A stretch of DNA of 7,316 nucleotides from Bacteroidota bacterium. GTDB lineage: Bacteria > Bacteroidota > Bacteroidia > Bacteroidales > Bacteroidaceae. Of this stretch, positions 5,700 through 7,316 are shown in pieces; positions within the stretch are counted from its first letter, which is position 1, and each line of letters begins with the position of its first letter. Location of the stretch: assembly GCA_023415545.1 (NCBI GenBank), contig JAEZKJ010000095.1:1-7316 (forward strand). Reading direction: 5' to 3'. The translations under genes and the position numbers were made by a program. The notes under the pieces are model-generated. The model was not told the DNA's origin. It searched no databases and worked only from the letters and a program-made list of their open reading frames with translations.

Positions 5700-7316
5700 T
5701 TATTTATTATTCCAAGCAATTAGTGCTGCATTACCTTTAGATAACTCTTCAACTCTCTTTATCCAAACCAATTCATTTTGTGCCTTAGCAGATAAAAAGG
5801 AGTTATTTGTATTTGTTAATGATAAACAAGCATTTACAATCCACCATTTATTATTTATTCCTGCACGTTGTAAATCCATTTGTAATCGTTGGGCTTCAAA
5901 TACCGGAGTAGTTTCAGGAAGTGTAACAATAACTACTTCCGTTTCTTGATGATTTCTCAAACGAGGTAAAAGTTTTTTTACCGATTCAGGAGTATCTCCG
6001 TGAGTACGTTGTACCTCTTTATGATAACTTTCGGTAGCATCAAGCAGCAACAAAGTATGTCCTGTAGGTGCTGTATCAATAACAACCACTTCATTATCCG
6101 CTTTATCCACAATTTCAGCAAAAGCACGGAAAACAGCTATTTCCTGTGTACATGGTGAACGTAAATCCTCTTCTATATATTCCATATCTTCGGTACTCAT
6201 AGTTTCAGCTGCTTTAGTGCGCACCTCGTTTTTATAAGTTTCCAACACCTTTTCTTCATCAATACGGCTTACTGTTATCCCCTCCTGAACTGCAAGATTA
6301 TAGTTCAGATGGTTTGCCGGATCAGTTGTAGTAAGATGTACCTTTGCTCCCAAATCTTTTAATTTAATAGCTATTTCTGTAGCTAATGTTGTTTTCCCCA
6401 CGCCACCTTTACCCATAGTGAAGATTACTTTTTTGCCTGATTGGTAAAGATCATTTACTAATTCATTTATCCCTTTTACCTCAGTGATTCGTTGATAGTT
6501 TGTATCATAAGTTAAATTATCACTGTATAGCATCCGTCGAATGTTCTCTATATTTGATAAATTGTATGATCGTAATGGAACAAAATAAGAAGGATACTTC
6601 ATCAACTCCTCAGGTATCTGTTTCATTGCATTTTGCTGCCTCTCGTATATATGTTTTGATAGCGTATCTGAGTCATCCGATTGTAATAAAAGCCCGTTTA
6701 TAACCAAAAGTTGGTTTTTAATACCAAGTAATTTTAACTCATGTGAAGAACGTTCGGCCTCCTTTAAAGGCGCATTTTCAGGGCGGCTTACCAATACTAA
6801 AAGAGTAGAATTAGTGTCCGAAAGTTTTTCTACTGCTTGTTTATAAACTCCTTTGCGCTCTTCTAAACCTGATAATTGTCCTAAACAAGATGCACCATGA
6901 GTACTTTCACTAATGAATGTGCTCCAAGCTGATGGTAATTGTAACATTCTCAAAGTATGTCCCGTAGGTGCTGTATCAAAAATAATGTGGTCATACTCTT
7001 TTGCTTTGTTTGCATCAGTAATAAAATCAGAGAATTGGTTGAAAGCAGCAATTTCTACCGTGCAAGATCCAGAAAGTTGTTCTTCCATATTCTGAATAAC
7101 ACTTTCAGGAAGTGCGCCTCGAAATGGTGTTATTATACTCTCTCTGTACTCTGCTGCTGCCTCTTCAGGATTTAGATTTACTACAGTCAATCCGGGCACT
7201 TCCTCAATATCCGTGCCGTAACCATTAAGTGGTTGATTGAATACATCCTGTAAATTTGAAGCAGGGTCTGTACTTATAAGAAGTATTTTCTTTCCACTAT
7301 CTGCCAATCCTACTGC
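5700..7316 (-). CDS. arsA: ArsA arsenite-stimulated ATPase (5' end outside the window)
   Basis: The frame is open to the right edge and 538 residues are visible; homologues suggest about 20 more at the N-terminus, including the first P-loop. The first visible codons read AVGLADSGKKILLISTDPAS, so a TTG inside this stretch (7307) is not the start. The protein is a tandem duplication of two signal-recognition/MinD-type ATPase halves. The second P-loop GKGGVGKTT is at visible residues 302-310, and the DTAPTGHT signature occurs twice, at 114-121 and 414-421. All three metalloid-binding cysteines of E. coli ArsA (C113, C172, C422) have counterparts: C85 in SGSCTVEIAAF, C144 in GASCLGQLSGLE and C389 in RSPCTQEIAVF. 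ArsA hydrolyses ATP to drive arsenite (and antimonite) through a permease, usually receiving metalloid from the chaperone ArsD. The partner here is ACR3, encoded 8 nt downstream. The regulator ArsR and any ArsD would lie upstream, beyond the edge. Confidence 0.95.
   Translation of the reverse strand, partial: AVGLADSGKKILLISTDPASNLQDVFNQPLNGYGTDIEEVPGLTVVNLNPEEAAAEYRESIITPFRGALPESVIQNMEEQLSGSCTVEIAAFNQFSDFITDANKAKEYDHIIFDTAPTGHTLRMLQLPSAWSTFISESTHGASCLGQLSGLEERKGVYKQAVEKLSDTNSTLLVLVSRPENAPLKEAERSSHELKLLGIKNQLLVINGLLLQSDDSDTLSKHIYERQQNAMKQIPEELMKYPSYFVPLRSYNLSNIENIRRMLYSDNLTYDTNYQRITEVKGINELVNDLYQSGKKVIFTMGKGGVGKTTLATEIAIKLKDLGAKVHLTTTDPANHLNYNLAVQEGITVSRIDEEKVLETYKNEVRTKAAETMSTEDMEYIEEDLRSPCTQEIAVFRAFAEIVDKADNEVVVIDTAPTGHTLLLLDATESYHKEVQRTHGDTPESVKKLLPRLRNHQETEVVIVTLPETTPVFEAQRLQMDLQRAGINNKWWIVNACLSLTNTNNSFLSAKAQNELVWIKRVEELSKGNAALIAWNNK

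Noticed and set aside
5700..7307. TTG at 7307 as the arsA start codon
   Set aside because: The frame stays open to the window edge and the upstream residues (AVGL) match the usual ArsA sequence after the first P-loop. The true start is outside the window.
1..7316. CRISPR array, insertion sequence, or transposase
   Set aside because: No spaced direct repeats, terminal inverted repeats around a transposase, or transposase-like protein were seen on either strand.

Overview
The window looks like a stretch of chromosome from an anaerobic member of the Bacteroidota, probably Bacteroidales. The evidence is AT-rich intergenic DNA, -7 promoter boxes of the TAnnTTTG type, A/T-rich leaders without clear Shine-Dalgarno sites, and the protein families present (a TolC-type outer-membrane factor, a Bacteroidota-style DsbD, an oxygen-sensitive cysteine desulfidase). 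The genus cannot be fixed from this sequence alone.

Layout, left to right: (1) 1-372, minus strand, the first 124 codons of a TolC-family outer-membrane efflux protein that runs off the left edge, with its own putative promoter and an upstream 14-bp palindrome. (2) 373-741, non-coding, holding a terminator-like hairpin (539-565). (3) 742-4084, minus strand, a two-gene unit: dsbD (2045-4084) followed 7 nt later by a cysteine desulfidase gene, cyuA-like (742-2037). (4) 4085-4510, a divergent intergenic region with a well-formed Bacteroidota promoter for (5) tRNA-Ser(UGA) at 4511-4595 on the plus strand, followed by a strong hairpin terminator (4603-4640). (6) 4639-7316, minus strand, the end of an arsenic resistance operon: arsA (missing its first roughly 20 codons at the right edge), then acr3, 8 nt apart. 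The acr3 stop codon overlaps the T-run of the tRNA terminator.

Two functional units stand out. The ars pair exports arsenite: ACR3 is the permease and ArsA the tandem ATPase, and all three metalloid-binding cysteines of ArsA are conserved. The dsbD-cyuA pair joins a transmembrane electron conduit that delivers thiol reductant to the periplasm with a cytoplasmic [4Fe-4S] enzyme that breaks L-cysteine into pyruvate, ammonia and sulfide. The families are recognisable, so no wholly new system is evident. The points most worth checking are the dsbD-cyuA coupling, the ACR3-ArsA pairing, and whether the ars operon entered next to the tRNA-Ser gene.
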